A stretch of DNA of 29,046 nucleotides from CAZIGM01 sp964538675 (GTDB lineage Bacteria; Bacillota; Bacilli; Tepidibacillales; Tepidibacillaceae): positions 1 to 29,046 of the forward strand of contig CAZIGM010000023.1 in NCBI GenBank assembly GCA_964538675.1, given 5' to 3'. Shown here piece after piece: positions 1-7,977 of this stretch (the first letter of the stretch is position 1; every line of letters begins with the position of its first letter). The notes under the pieces are model-generated. The model was not told the DNA's origin, did not search any database, and worked only from the letters and a program-made list of their open reading frames with translations. Both the position numbers and the translations under genes were made by a program.

Positions 1-203
1 AAGAGTACAAGTCACGCTATAATGCTAAAGCATTTAGTCGTGCTATGCACACAAGAAGTAACCCATAGTTGCTAATTCAAGAGTACAAGTCACGCTATAA
101 TGCTAAAGCATTTAGTCATGCTATGCACACAAGAAGTAACCCATAGTTGCTAATTCAAGAGTACAAGTCACGCTATAATGCTAAAGCATTTAGTCGTGCT
201 ATG
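1..203. repeat. 78-bp tandem repeat, about 2.6 copies, hairpin-forming
   Basis: Units begin at 1, 79 and 157 with a period of 78 bp. The first two full units differ visibly only by one base in the TAGTCGTG/TAGTCATG segment. The third stops matching just after the GTGCTATG motif near 202. Each unit holds a stem-loop built on ATGCT-AA-AGCAT, with outer arms CACG...CGTG and two small bulges. The array starts at the window edge, so more copies may lie upstream. The core (ACAAGTCACGCTAT...AGTCGTGCTATG) recurs on the opposite strand at 18687-18738, so it belongs to a dispersed family. No gene is visible in this stretch. Confidence 0.9.
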
Positions 204-262
204 TGAGACTTATCCTTAGTGAGACTTGTGCACTTTGTGTAGAAGTGGGAGTCTTATCATAT
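204..262 (-). repeat. Inverted degenerate fragment of the same hairpin repeat family
   Basis: The segment GTGAGACTTGTGCACTTTGTGT followed by a TGGGAGT motif matches, with a few changes, the stretch around 18716-18751 (GCGTGACTTGTGCGCTTCGTGT, then TTGGGAGTTACC). Its orientation is opposite to the tandem units just before it, so the 5' edge of the window is a mosaic of direct and inverted copies. Confidence 0.6.
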
Positions 263-317
263 CTGGATGAATATTAAACTTTGAATTAATATTTTTTAAA
301 AAAGCTATTGATTTTAT

Positions 318-355
318 TTGAAAAAAGAAGGAAAATAGATGTATGACGTCGTACA
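318..355 (+). promoter_or_regulatory. Putative promoter and GntR-type operator
   Basis: TGTATGACGTCGTACA (340-355) is a near-perfect 16-bp palindrome with one mismatched pair. It has the GT...AC spacing typical of GntR/HutC operators. A possible -35 (TTGAAA, 318-323) and -10 (TATGAC, 342-347) with 18-bp spacing would place the operator over the -10. Autoregulation by the GntR protein encoded at 424 is inferred. The palindrome itself is seen directly; the promoter is weak. Confidence 0.5.
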
Positions 356-423
356 AGTAAAAAGTAAGAAATATTATTAACAATCTACCTAATCTTTGTT
401 TTAAACTGAAAGGAAGTACGACT

Positions 424-1149
424 ATGTCTTTAAAAACTAATAATAGACCACTATATTTATTAGTAATAAATAAAATTAAAGAAGATATTGAAGATGGGAT
501 TATTAAACATGGGACAAGACTTCCATCGGAATTTGAACTTGCTAAAAATTTAGGTGTAAGTAGAGCTACACTAAGAGAAGCATTAAGAATTTTAGAGGAA
601 GAAAATGTTATAACCCGAAAACACGGAATAGGTACTTTTGTAAATGCTAAGCCTGTATTTACTAGTGGAATAGAGGAATTACAGAGTATTACACAGATGA
701 TTGAAAAAAACAAACTAGTAGCGGGAACAATATATGTAAATATAGATCATGTATTAATAACTGATTCGGATTTAAAAGAGTTTAAATTTGATAAGGAAGA
801 AAAAATTTTAAGAATAGAGCGCATTAGAACAGGAGATGATGAGCCTTTAGTCTATTGTATTGATAAGATTCCTGAAAGCGTTTTACCAAAGGATTTTAAT
901 TTTCAAAAAGATAGTTCATTATTTAAAACTCTAGAAGAACAGACTAATCTTTATATCACTTATGCAGTTACAGAGATATTACCTATTGGTTATCATGAAA
1001 AGATATCACCTTTATTACATTCTCCACCTGAATCATCGCTGTTGATATTAAAGCAGATTCATTATGATAAATCGGACAATCCTGTTTTAATATCTGTTAA
1101 TTACTTTAGAGCTGACAAGTTCAGATTTCAGGTGTTAAGAAGAAGATAA
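424..1149 (+). CDS. GntR/HutC-family transcriptional regulator
   Basis: A 241-residue DNA-binding regulator. The N-terminal winged helix-turn-helix spans about residues 9-74 and carries the family signature LPSEFELAKNLGVSRATLREAL, ending in the wing motif RKHGIGTFV. The C-terminal part (about 95-240) has the length and pattern of a UTRA effector-binding domain of the HutC subfamily. The start is supported by GAAAGGA upstream. It lies directly before the BMP/ABC transporter genes, and in many Bacilli a GntR gene precedes the same transporter, so control of nucleoside uptake is likely. A palindrome at 340-355 is a candidate autoregulatory operator. The ligand cannot be read from sequence. Confidence 0.9.
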   Translation: MSLKTNNRPLYLLVINKIKEDIEDGIIKHGTRLPSEFELAKNLGVSRATLREALRILEEENVITRKHGIGTFVNAKPVFTSGIEELQSITQMIEKNKLVAGTIYVNIDHVLITDSDLKEFKFDKEEKILRIERIRTGDDEPLVYCIDKIPESVLPKDFNFQKDSSLFKTLEEQTNLYITYAVTEILPIGYHEKISPLLHSPPESSLLILKQIHYDKSDNPVLISVNYFRADKFRFQVLRRR

Positions 1150-1243
1150 AAACTACTGTATTAAGGAGGTGGATTTTAGTTTAAAACAATTAATCAAAAC
1201 TATTTTAACTACTATTTTTTAATAAATTAAAGGGGGTTTTTCT

Positions 1244-2293
1244 ATGAAGAAGTTTTTTACTTTAGTGCTTATTTTTGCTTTAGCAATGACGATGGTTTTA
1301 GCTGGATGCGGTAACTCCGAAGAGCCAGCTCCTGAAGAACCTGGTACAGAAGAACCAGGAGTTGAACAGCCTACAACTGATGTTAAGGTTGGTATGGTTA
1401 CTGATGTAGGTGGAGTTAATGACAATTCATTTAACCAAAGTGCATGGGAAGGATTAGAAAAGCTTAGTACAGATACTGGAGCTGAAGTTGACTTTTTACA
1501 AAGTACTGGTGATGCAGATTACAATCCTAACTTAAATGAATTTGTTAAAAATGATTGGGATTTGACTTGGGGTATTGGGTTTATGATGGCAGATGCTGTC
1601 AAAGATGTTGCAGATTTAAACCCTGAGGCAAACTTGGCAATTATTGATGGAGTTGTTGATGCACCAAATGCTGTATCAGTTTTATTTAAAGAACATGAAG
1701 GTTCATATTTAGTTGGTGTTGTTGCTGGACTAATGACTGAAACAAATAAGATTGGTTTTGTTGGTGGAATGGACATTCCTGTAATTGTTAGATTTGAAGA
1801 AGGATTTAAAGCAGGTGTTAAAGCGGTTAACCCTGATGCAGAAGTATTAATTAACTATACTGGTGCTTTTGATAAATCAGAATTAGGAAAAGGTGCTGCT
1901 TCAACTATTTACGATGAAGGTGCAGATATAATATTCCATGCTGCAGGTTCTACTGGTGACGGAGTATTTAACGAAGCAAAATCTCGTAAAGAAGCTGGCG
2001 AAAACGTATGGGTAATTGGTGTTGATAAGGATCAATCAATTACATTCGGTAATGATATAACTCTTACATCAATGATGAAACGTGTTGATGTTGCAGTATA
2101 TGATGTTTCAAAGAGCTTAGTCGATGATAGTTTTAAAGCTGGAACAATTATGGAACTTGGGTTGGCAGAAAATGGTGTAGGTTTACCTGAGAATAATCCA
2201 AATGTACCTGAAGATGTATTACAACAAGTTAATGAATATAAAGACAAAATTATTAATGGTGAAATTGTAGTACCTTCTGAAAGAGCTGAATAA
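1244..2293 (+). CDS. BMP-family substrate-binding lipoprotein (nucleoside uptake, NupN/YufN-like)
   Basis: A 349-residue extracytoplasmic solute-binding lipoprotein. Residues 1-21 are a lipoprotein signal peptide with lipobox LAGC, and Cys22 would be lipidated and anchored. A Pro/Glu-rich linker (about 25-45) follows, then the Bmp/PnrA domain beginning KVGMVTDVGGVNDNSFNQSAWEGL, the family hallmark for purine nucleoside binding. The strong ribosome site AGGGGG stands before the ATG. It is the first gene of a four-gene importer and is separated from the ATPase gene by a strong stem-loop, which would allow more binding protein than membrane components to be made. Nucleosides are inferred as substrate from the family (NupN of B. 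subtilis, PnrA of Treponema). Confidence 0.92.
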   Translation: MKKFFTLVLIFALAMTMVLAGCGNSEEPAPEEPGTEEPGVEQPTTDVKVGMVTDVGGVNDNSFNQSAWEGLEKLSTDTGAEVDFLQSTGDADYNPNLNEFVKNDWDLTWGIGFMMADAVKDVADLNPEANLAIIDGVVDAPNAVSVLFKEHEGSYLVGVVAGLMTETNKIGFVGGMDIPVIVRFEEGFKAGVKAVNPDAEVLINYTGAFDKSELGKGAASTIYDEGADIIFHAAGSTGDGVFNEAKSRKEAGENVWVIGVDKDQSITFGNDITLTSMMKRVDVAVYDVSKSLVDDSFKAGTIMELGLAENGVGLPENNPNVPEDVLQQVNEYKDKIINGEIVVPSERAE

Positions 2294-2304
2294 ATTTTAA
2301 TTTC

Positions 2305-2340
2305 TATAGGCTAGTTATACATAACTAGCCTATAATTTCC
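2305..2340 (+). terminator. Intercistronic stem-loop after the binding-protein gene
   Basis: There is a perfect 14-bp inverted repeat, TATAGGCTAGTTAT (2305-2318) and its complement (2321-2334), with only AC between. No strong T-run follows (ATTTCCTT). It is best read as a partial terminator or an mRNA 3'-end stabiliser between the lipoprotein and ATPase genes. The rest of the 155-bp gap is AT-rich without other clear signals. Confidence 0.75.
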
Positions 2341-2448
2341 TTATATTAATTACTAATCTATCATAAAATTAATTTATTGAAATTATTTTTTATATTTTTA
2401 TTATAAATTACAAAAGCTATTAAATATCCCAACAAAGGGTGAAGTTAA

Positions 2449-3999
2449 ATGAAAGACGTCAAAAACGTTGTTGAAATGAAAAATATAACAAAAACATTTC
2501 CCGGGATAGTGGCTAATGATAAAATTTCTTTTAAAGTTAAAAAAGGAGAAATTCATTCATTATTAGGGGAAAATGGTGCTGGAAAATCTACTTTAATGAA
2601 TATTTTATTTGGTCTTTATCAACCAGAAGAAGGGCAAATATTTATTAATGAAAAAGAAGTTAAGATTACTGATCCAAATGTGGCTAATGATCTTGGAATA
2701 GGTATGGTTCATCAACATTTTATGTTAGTTGAAAATTTCACTGTTACAGAAAATATTATTTTAGGTTTTGAACCGAAAGAGAAATTAAAAATAGATTATA
2801 ATCTTGCACGTAATCAAGTTATCGAATTATCAAATAAATATGGCTTATTGGTTGACCCTGATGCAAAAATAGAAGATATTTCAGTAGGAATGCAACAAAG
2901 GGTTGAAATACTAAAAACATTATACCGTGGGGCTGAGATAATAATTTTCGACGAACCTACGGCGGTGTTAACTCCTCAGGAAATCGAAGAATTAGTGGAA
3001 ATAATGCGTAATTTAGTAAACGAAGGAAAATCCATAATTCTTATTACTCATAAATTAAAGGAAATAATGGCTATTGCGAGTACAGTAACTATTATTAGAA
3101 GAGGAAAGGTTATTGACAGCTTGTCTGTTTCTAGTACAAATCCTGATGAATTAGCAGCTAAAATGGTTGGTCGTGAAGTATCTTTTGCTGTTAAGAAGAA
3201 ACCTGCTAACCCAAAAGAAACGATACTAAAAGTAAGTAATGTAAAAGCAAAGGATAATCGTGGTCTTCAAGCTTTAAATGATATTTCATTTGAAGTGAGA
3301 GCCGGGGAAATAATTGGTATAGCAGGAGTAGATGGAAATGGACAAACTGAATTAATTGAAGTCATAACAGGCTTACGAAGAACCGAAAATGGAAGTATCT
3401 ATCTAAAAGGTAAAGACATAACTAATTCATCAATTAGGGATATTTCCGAATTTGGGCTCTCGCATATACCAGAAGATAGACACAAAAGAGGTTTAGTATT
3501 AGATTTTACAATTGGGGAAAATATGGTGCTAGAAACGTATTTTCATAAAGAATTTAGTGCTTTTAAGAAATTTGGTTTTATAAACTACAATAAAATAAAC
3601 ACTTATGCTCAGAGATTGATAGAGGAATTTGACGTAAGAACTCCAAGTGTAAATACCTTAGCTAGATCATTATCTGGTGGTAATCAACAAAAAGCTGTTG
3701 TTGCTAGAGAAGTGGATAAAAATCCGGATTTGTTGATTGCAGCACAACCTACAAGAGGTTTAGATGTTGGTGCTGTGGAATTTATTCACAAACGACTTGT
3801 CGAACAACGAGATAAAGGAAAAGCAGTTCTTTTATTATCACTAGAATTAGATGAAATACTTTCAGTATCTGATCGAATAGCTGTTATATACGAAGGAGAA
3901 ATTGTAGGAATCGTTGATCCAAAAGAAACTACTGAACAAGAGTTAGGTAAAATGATGGCAGGAGCTTTGGTAAAGGAGGTTGTAAAGGGTAATGAATAA
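2449..3999 (+). CDS. Nucleoside ABC transporter, double ATPase subunit (NupO/YufO-like)
   Basis: A 516-residue cytoplasmic ATPase with two fused nucleotide-binding domains, as in the sugar/nucleoside (CUT2/BMP) class. Domain 1 (about 7-245) has Walker A GENGAGKST (40-48), the Q-loop within VHQHFML, the signature SVGMQ (145-149) and Walker B IIIFDEP (164-170). Domain 2 (about 257-505) has a degenerate P-loop, GVDGNGQTE, the signature SGGNQQK, and LLIAAQPTRGLD in place of a standard Walker B. This asymmetry is normal for the class. The start is preceded by AAAGGGTGAA. The stop overlaps the first permease start by 8 nt, indicating translational coupling. Confidence 0.93.
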   Translation: MKDVKNVVEMKNITKTFPGIVANDKISFKVKKGEIHSLLGENGAGKSTLMNILFGLYQPEEGQIFINEKEVKITDPNVANDLGIGMVHQHFMLVENFTVTENIILGFEPKEKLKIDYNLARNQVIELSNKYGLLVDPDAKIEDISVGMQQRVEILKTLYRGAEIIIFDEPTAVLTPQEIEELVEIMRNLVNEGKSIILITHKLKEIMAIASTVTIIRRGKVIDSLSVSSTNPDELAAKMVGREVSFAVKKKPANPKETILKVSNVKAKDNRGLQALNDISFEVRAGEIIGIAGVDGNGQTELIEVITGLRRTENGSIYLKGKDITNSSIRDISEFGLSHIPEDRHKRGLVLDFTIGENMVLETYFHKEFSAFKKFGFINYNKINTYAQRLIEEFDVRTPSVNTLARSLSGGNQQKAVVAREVDKNPDLLIAAQPTRGLDVGAVEFIHKRLVEQRDKGKAVLLLSLELDEILSVSDRIAVIYEGEIVGIVDPKETTEQELGKMMAGALVKEVVKGNE

Positions 4000-5065
4000 A
4001 TTGATTAAGTTATTTACAAAAGAATCCTTTATAATTTCGTTGATGGCTATAGTTCTTGGTTTAATATTTGGTGCTCTAATAATGCTTATAGGTGGATATA
4101 ATCCAGTTGTTGCTTATACAGCTTTAATTAATAAAGTATTTGGTAACGTATATAACTTTGGGGAGACGATAAGACAAATAACACCTCTAATATTTACAGG
4201 TTTATCAGTAGCATTTGCTTTTAGAACTGGTTTATTTAATATTGGTGCTGAAGGTCAATTCGTAATGGGTTCTTTAGGCGCTGTTATAATAGGTACTCAA
4301 TTTTCATTACCTTGGTACATTCATGCTCCTTTTGCAATATTGGTTGGTGCATTGTTCGGAGGAATATGGGGCTTAATTGCTGGTTATTTAAAAGCAAAAC
4401 GTGGAGTACATGAAGTTATTTCAACAATTATGTTGAATTATATTGCACTGTATCTAACTAATTATATAGTATCTAATTTTTTAAGATCTCCAGGACAACA
4501 GCGTTCGGATAAAGTATACGATTCTGCATTGATAACTATGCAATGGCTAAGACCATTATTTGATGGTGCTAGAATACATTGGGGAACTGTTATTGGAATT
4601 ATTGCTGCGTTTGTATTCTTTATTATATTATGGAAAACTAAACAGGGTTATGAATTAAGATCCGTTGGATTTAATCCACATGCAGCAGAATATGCTGGAA
4701 TTAATGTTAAAAATAATATTATAAAAGCGATGTTAATAAGCGGTGTTTTTGCTGGACTTGGTGGAGCTGTTGAAGTTTTAGGGGTATTTAAATATCAAGC
4801 AATTTCGGCCTCTTTACCTGGTTATGGATTTGATGGAATAGCCGTAGCGTTAATTGGTGGTAATACTGCTATAGGAGTTGTTTTGGCAGCAATATTATTT
4901 GGTATATTAAAATTTGGTGCTGCCGGAATGAAATATACTGCAGGTGTACCAGTTGAAGTAATTGAGATTGTAATAGCATCTGTTATTTTCTTTGTAGCTG
5001 CCAGTGGAATAGTAAAACGCATTATTAAACCATTCAAAAAGACTAAGAAAAAGGAGATGCTGTAA
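3992..5065 (+). CDS. Nucleoside ABC transporter permease 1 (NupP/YufP-like)
   Basis: A 357-residue polytopic membrane protein of the BPD_transp_2 family. Many hydrophobic segments are visible, starting with residues 12-36 and ending with one near 320-342, then a basic tail (KPFKKTKKKEML). The family-conserved block FRTGLFNIGAEGQFVMGSLG lies about residues 77-96. It overlaps the ATPase gene by 8 nt and is followed two bases later by the second permease, so the two should form the heterodimeric channel. Ribosome site AAAGGAGG lies inside the preceding gene. Confidence 0.92.
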   Translation: MNKLIKLFTKESFIISLMAIVLGLIFGALIMLIGGYNPVVAYTALINKVFGNVYNFGETIRQITPLIFTGLSVAFAFRTGLFNIGAEGQFVMGSLGAVIIGTQFSLPWYIHAPFAILVGALFGGIWGLIAGYLKAKRGVHEVISTIMLNYIALYLTNYIVSNFLRSPGQQRSDKVYDSALITMQWLRPLFDGARIHWGTVIGIIAAFVFFIILWKTKQGYELRSVGFNPHAAEYAGINVKNNIIKAMLISGVFAGLGGAVEVLGVFKYQAISASLPGYGFDGIAVALIGGNTAIGVVLAAILFGILKFGAAGMKYTAGVPVEVIEIVIASVIFFVAASGIVKRIIKPFKKTKKKEML

Positions 5066-5067
5066 AT

Positions 5068-6009
5068 ATGGATATTTTTGCAATAATGAGTGATTTACTT
5101 CATAATACCTTTGTCTTTTCTACAGCTTTAATATTTGCAGCATTGGGTGGGTTCTTTTCAGAAAGATCCGGTATTGTAAATATTGCTCTTGAAGGGTTAA
5201 TGATTATGGGAGCTTTTACTGCTGCAGTCGTAACACATTTTACAGGCTCGCCATGGATTGGTTTTGCCGTAGCGATTATTGTAGGAACATTGTTTTCATT
5301 ATTACATGCAGTTGCTTCAGTTAATTTTAATGCAGATCAAGTAGTAAGTGGCGTTGCCTTGAATTTTTTAGCTGCAGGCTTATCTGTATATCTTGTAAAA
5401 ATAATATTTGATGGTGCTGGACAAACGAAGACACTTTCAACTGTGTTTAATAAGTGGGAAATACCTCTCCTTTCTGACATACCTTATATTGGAAAAGGTC
5501 TGTTTACTGCTTATCCTACTACTTACTTAGCGATATTATTAGTCTTTGTTGCTTATTTTGTAGTATATAAGACTCCTTTTGGTTTAAGGCTTAGATCTTG
5601 TGGTGAACATCCGGAAGCTGCAGATACTATGGGAATTAATGTTTACCAAATGAGATATATTGGTGTAATGTTAAGTGGTGCATTAGCTGCTATGGGTGGA
5701 GCCACACTAACATTAACAACAACAAGCAATTTTTCTCATAATACGATTTCAGGACAAGGATTTATTGCTTTAGCAGTTCTGATTTTCGGAAAATGGAACC
5801 CGTTTGGAATATTAGGGGCAGCTATATTTTTCGGACTTACTCAGGCTGTAAACCCTGTTTTACAAGTGTATAATATTACAGAATACATACCTGTAGACTT
5901 TATTTATATGTTGCCATATATTATGACAATTCTTGTTTTAGCTGGTTTTATTGGAAAGTCCGTTGGACCAAAAGCCGCCGGAAAGTTGTTTATAAAAGAC
6001 ACCCGATAA
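5068..6009 (+). CDS. Nucleoside ABC transporter permease 2 (NupQ/YufQ-like)
   Basis: A 313-residue polytopic membrane protein, the second BPD_transp_2 permease of the importer. The conserved segment SERSGIVNIALEGLMIMGAF (about 28-47) parallels the FNIGAEGQFVMG block of permease 1. A hydrophilic loop with RLRSCGEHPEAADTMGI (about 174-191) matches the cytoplasmic coupling loop of this family. Ribosome site AAAGGAGATG overlaps the end of permease 1. It is the last gene of the operon and a clear intrinsic terminator follows at 6040. Confidence 0.92.
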   Translation: MDIFAIMSDLLHNTFVFSTALIFAALGGFFSERSGIVNIALEGLMIMGAFTAAVVTHFTGSPWIGFAVAIIVGTLFSLLHAVASVNFNADQVVSGVALNFLAAGLSVYLVKIIFDGAGQTKTLSTVFNKWEIPLLSDIPYIGKGLFTAYPTTYLAILLVFVAYFVVYKTPFGLRLRSCGEHPEAADTMGINVYQMRYIGVMLSGALAAMGGATLTLTTTSNFSHNTISGQGFIALAVLIFGKWNPFGILGAAIFFGLTQAVNPVLQVYNITEYIPVDFIYMLPYIMTILVLAGFIGKSVGPKAAGKLFIKDTR

Positions 6010-6039
6010 ATACTATAAAACTTTAAACAATTATAAAGA

Positions 6040-6067
6040 AACTAGCTCTTATTAAGAGCTAGTTTTT
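6040..6067 (+). terminator. Intrinsic terminator of the transporter operon
   Basis: Stem AACTAGCTCTT (6040-6050), loop ATT, complementary arm AAGAGCTAGTT (6054-6064), running into TTTTT. A canonical Rho-independent terminator 30 bp after the permease 2 stop. Confidence 0.9.
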
Positions 6068-6174
6068 ATGTTATAAATATTAAAAAATAATGCTAAAAAT
6101 ATATAAAAAGGGAAATATATAAGAGGAGTTAATGTTTATTGAAAAACAATAATTAATTAGAAAGAGGAGTCAAC

Positions 6175-6891
6175 ATGAATAATAAAATGTTAAAAATTCT
6201 ACTTTCAATTATGTTATTAATATCTACAGTTTATATTTCCTATGAAAGTTACATGCAACAAGATATTAGTACTTTTGGGCAAGAAATATTAGTTAAAGGT
6301 AAAACAGGTGGAGATGTTTATGAATTACAAGGAAGGTTAAAATATCTTGGTTATTATAAAGGAAGTATTGACGGTATTTTTGGATGGCAAACATATTGGG
6401 CAGTAAGGAACTTTCAATATAAATTCGGAATGAAGATTGACGGCGTAGTAGGACCAAAAACAAAACTAATGTTATGGAAAGCTACAAAAGATTGGAAACC
6501 AAGTACCTCGACAAGAACTTATTCATCTAGTCAATTTTCAATAAATGAAATAAATTTAATGGCTAATGCAGTATATGGAGAAGCAAGAGGAGAACCTTAT
6601 ATAGGTCAAGTAGCTGTTGCTGCTGTTATATTGAATAGAATAAAAAGTCCTTCATTTCCAAACAGTCCTTCAGGTGTAATATATGAACCTGGGGCTTTTA
6701 CGGCTGTGTCTGATGGACAAATTTGGCTTACACCTAATGAAACTGCTAAAAAGGCAGTACAAGATGCAGTTTCTGGTTGGGATCCTTCAGACGGTGCTAT
6801 ATATTATTTTAATCCAAATACAGCAACAAATGCCTGGATTTGGTCTAGACCTCAAATAAAGCAAATAGGTAAACACATATTTTGCAAGTAG
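6175..6891 (+). CDS. sleB: Spore cortex-lytic enzyme SleB-like
   Basis: A 238-residue exported peptidoglycan hydrolase. A short N-terminal hydrophobic segment (about 5-22) serves as signal or anchor. Residues about 36-102 form a PG_binding_1 domain (KGKTGGDVYELQGRLKYLGYY, then DGIFGWQT and DGVVGPKT). Residues about 123-238 form the Hydrolase_2/SleB catalytic domain with VYGEARGEP, in which Glu136 is the presumed catalytic acid, and the ending IWSRPQIKQIGKHIFCK typical of SleB. In spores SleB cuts cortex peptidoglycan at germination. The ribosome site GAAAGAGGAG is strong. Its usual partner ypeB is not next to it. Expression in the forespore is expected from the family; I could not identify a convincing sigma-G promoter. 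Confidence 0.9.
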   Translation: MNNKMLKILLSIMLLISTVYISYESYMQQDISTFGQEILVKGKTGGDVYELQGRLKYLGYYKGSIDGIFGWQTYWAVRNFQYKFGMKIDGVVGPKTKLMLWKATKDWKPSTSTRTYSSSQFSINEINLMANAVYGEARGEPYIGQVAVAAVILNRIKSPSFPNSPSGVIYEPGAFTAVSDGQIWLTPNETAKKAVQDAVSGWDPSDGAIYYFNPNTATNAWIWSRPQIKQIGKHIFCK

Positions 6892-7224
6892 CACGATGAG
6901 AATAGTAATAATGGATAATAAAATATGACAATATGGTGAAATATAAACAAACAATTTGTAATTAATACAAGTAGAAAAAATACATATAAAGAAACTTATA
7001 TTCCTGACTCGTGAATAAAAATAAAAAAAGAGATGAATTTCAATGAAATTTCATCTTTTTTTTTTATAATTCGTGTAGGATTATTAAATTAATAATCGAA
7101 TTATTAAAAATGTAACAATATTGTTATACATAATTACCTAATATAATTCAAAGCAATAATAGAAAAAAAATCTTAATACATGAAGAAGTAATTTATAAAT
7201 TCAAATTATGAAAGAGTTGAAAAC
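6892..7224. other. Intergenic region: terminator plus AT-rich palindromes
   Basis: This 333-bp gap holds the sleB terminator (7031-7065). Further on are two exact palindromes: TTAATAAT-CGA-ATTATTAA (7089-7107) and TAACAATATTGTTA (7113-7126). The second is close enough to the next gene to be an operator, but I cannot assign a regulator. Nothing else is evident. Confidence 0.4.
7031..7065 (+). terminator. Intrinsic terminator downstream of sleB
   Basis: AGATGAATTTC, loop AAT, GAAATTTCATCT (7031-7056) form a stem with one bulged A, preceded by an A-run and followed by about ten T. The flanking A and T runs make it potentially bidirectional. Confidence 0.88.
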
Positions 7225-7977
7225 ATGGTAGCGACAAGTAATCGGAAAAGAAAAATAGCTTTAATTACTGGTGCATCAGGAGAAATTGGTTCAGAAATTT
7301 CATTACTATTAGCTAGAAATAAAATAGATTTAATACTTCACTATTACTCAAATTGTGAAAAAGTAGAATATCTTGAACAAAAATGCAAACAATATGGTAT
7401 CAATATAATAATAAAAAAAGCTGATATGAGTAATATTAACGATATAAATAACCTGTTTGATTTTATTAAAGAAAAGGATATGAATCCAAATATTATTATT
7501 AATTCAGTAGGTAAAGCTCATTATGGTCTAATTCATGATGTAAGTTATAATGAATGGCAAGAGCTGATACATGTAAATCTTATGAGTACTTTTTTTTGCA
7601 CCCAGAAAGTTGTTCCAGAAATGATAAAGCAAAAGTACGGGAGAATTATTAATATTTCATCGATATGGGGAGATCTTGGAGCTTCAAATGAAATTCTCTA
7701 TTCTATGACGAAGGGAGCTATAAATAGTTTTACTAAATCACTTGCAAAAGAACTTGCTCCATCATGTATAACTGTGAATGCTATTGCACCAGGAGTTGTA
7801 ATATCAAAAATGATGTCATCGTTTAATAATGATGAATTAGAAGATCTAAAAAAGGAAATTCCAATGCAGCGTTTTGCAAAACCAATAGAAATTGCTCAAA
7901 CTGTATTACATTTATTACATGATAATTCTGATTATATCACTGGACAAGTTATTAATATTGATGGGGGTTGGGGTTAA
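7225..7977 (+). CDS. Short-chain dehydrogenase/reductase, YmfI-like
   Basis: A 250-residue NAD(P)-dependent oxidoreductase of the FabG-like classical SDR family. The cofactor motif TGASGEIG is at 15-22, NSVG (93-96) replaces the usual NNAG, and the catalytic tetrad reads N118, S146, Y159, K163 (YSMTK). The C-terminus ITGQVINIDGGWG is the standard SDR ending. The position before DUF3243/YmfJ and RodZ genes matches YmfI of Bacilli, a FabG-like reductase of uncertain substrate, so a true fatty-acid synthesis role is not assumed. Here the hydrogenase operon separates it from ymfJ. There is a weak ribosome site (GAAAGAG) before the ATG. Confidence 0.85.
   Translation: MVATSNRKRKIALITGASGEIGSEISLLLARNKIDLILHYYSNCEKVEYLEQKCKQYGINIIIKKADMSNINDINNLFDFIKEKDMNPNIIINSVGKAHYGLIHDVSYNEWQELIHVNLMSTFFCTQKVVPEMIKQKYGRIINISSIWGDLGASNEILYSMTKGAINSFTKSLAKELAPSCITVNAIAPGVVISKMMSSFNNDELEDLKKEIPMQRFAKPIEIAQTVLHLLHDNSDYITGQVINIDGGWG

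Noticed and set aside
1..203. CRISPR array
   Set aside because: The repeats are 78 bp and contiguous, with no unique spacers, and no cas genes are in the window.
1150..1243. Purine or other riboswitch before the BMP gene
   Set aside because: The leader is about 90 bp, very AT-rich, and shows none of the conserved paired helices of known purine-class riboswitches.
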